NCBI GenBank assembly: GCA_014804425.1
Contig: JAAUZV010000002.1
Span: 175,186 to 239,185 of the forward strand
Direction: 5' to 3'
From: Lachnospiraceae bacterium
Lineage (GTDB): Bacteria; Bacillota; Clostridia; Lachnospirales; Lachnospiraceae
Length of the DNA stretch: 64,000 nucleotides
Numbering within the stretch: position 1 is the first letter of the stretch; each line of letters opens with the position of its first letter. The translations under genes were made by a program, and so were the position numbers. The notes beneath the pieces are model-generated. The model was not told the origin of the DNA and ran no database searches. It saw only the letters and a program-made list of their open reading frames with translations. Positions 63,896 to 64,000 of this stretch are shown piece by piece.

Positions 63896-64000
63896 ATGAG
63901 AGTCATCGCAGGAACAAGACGAAGTCTGCGGCTGGTATCACCGGAAGGAAAGGATACGCGTCCGACACAGGACCGGATCAAGGAAACGCTTTTTAATATC
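63896..64000 (+). CDS. rsmD: 16S rRNA (guanine966-N2)-methyltransferase, N-terminal fragment
   Basis: 35 codons are visible before the window edge. MRVIAGTRR followed by PEGKDTRPTQDRIKETLFNI is the characteristic opening of RsmD, including the TRPTxDRxKE(T/A)LFN motif. SD ACGGAG is eight bases upstream. The SAM-binding and catalytic parts are outside the window. Confidence 0.9.
   Translation, partial: MRVIAGTRRSLRLVSPEGKDTRPTQDRIKETLFNI

Overview
The window reads as chromosome of a spore-forming, low-to-mid GC Clostridia, most likely a Lachnospiraceae relative. The evidence is the gene orders rpmB-asp23-yloV-recG, rpsO-pnp and ruvAB-zapA-U32; a YtfJ/GerW spore protein next to a DUF2953 protein; many LytTR/GHKL two-component systems; a NusG-II plus Gx-transporter pair; and SD-rich, tightly packed operons. 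No rRNA, tRNA, CRISPR array, transposase or phage gene was seen. Assignments rest on reading motifs by eye; no database search was run.

Layout. 1-1750: serine biosynthesis (serC 3' end, serA). 1888-7215: regulatory-export module 1 (LytTR response regulator, one-TM GHKL kinase, two ABC exporter half-subunits). 7245-8832, minus strand: HD-GYP protein and a 91-residue protein. 9004-16199: DUF1015 protein, a GlgB-like protein that has lost catalytic residues, an MscS channel and a short MetH. 16298-22537: branched-chain amino acid genes ilvB, two ilvN, ilvC, leuC, leuD, then a NusG-II protein. 22855-25823: Gx transporter, ruvA, ruvB, zapA. 25862-31029: U32 peptidase-family protein and a SEDS glycosyltransferase fused to a class B PBP. 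31125-35328: Nudix protein, second HD-GYP protein (minus), then a small operon with an unannotated 21-residue hydrophobic ORF, DUF2953, YtfJ, a 47-residue membrane protein and a J-domain-like protein. 35441-40963: rpmB, asp23, yloV/fakA, recG, DUF1189. 41050-45927: two chemoreceptors flanking an ECF sigma/anti-sigma pair. 46349-49725: four genes, three of them unrecognised, with a LytTR regulator whose receiver lacks the phospho-acceptor Asp. 49919-51079: SH3-NlpC/P60 wall hydrolase. 51123-56439: module 2, a paralogue of module 1. 56594-59297: rpsO, pnp. 59594-63845: a type II topoisomerase pair. 63896-end: rsmD start.

The main points of interest are: the twin RR-HK-ABC-ABC modules, whose kinases have one membrane segment and no sensor domain; the SEDS-PBP fusion; the GlgB-like pseudoenzyme; a family of paired hairpins placed directly after stop codons with conserved flanks and covarying stems; three different short tandem-repeat arrays in 5' regions; a cloverleaf-like intergenic element before ruvA; and a cluster of unrecognised proteins around a degenerate response regulator.
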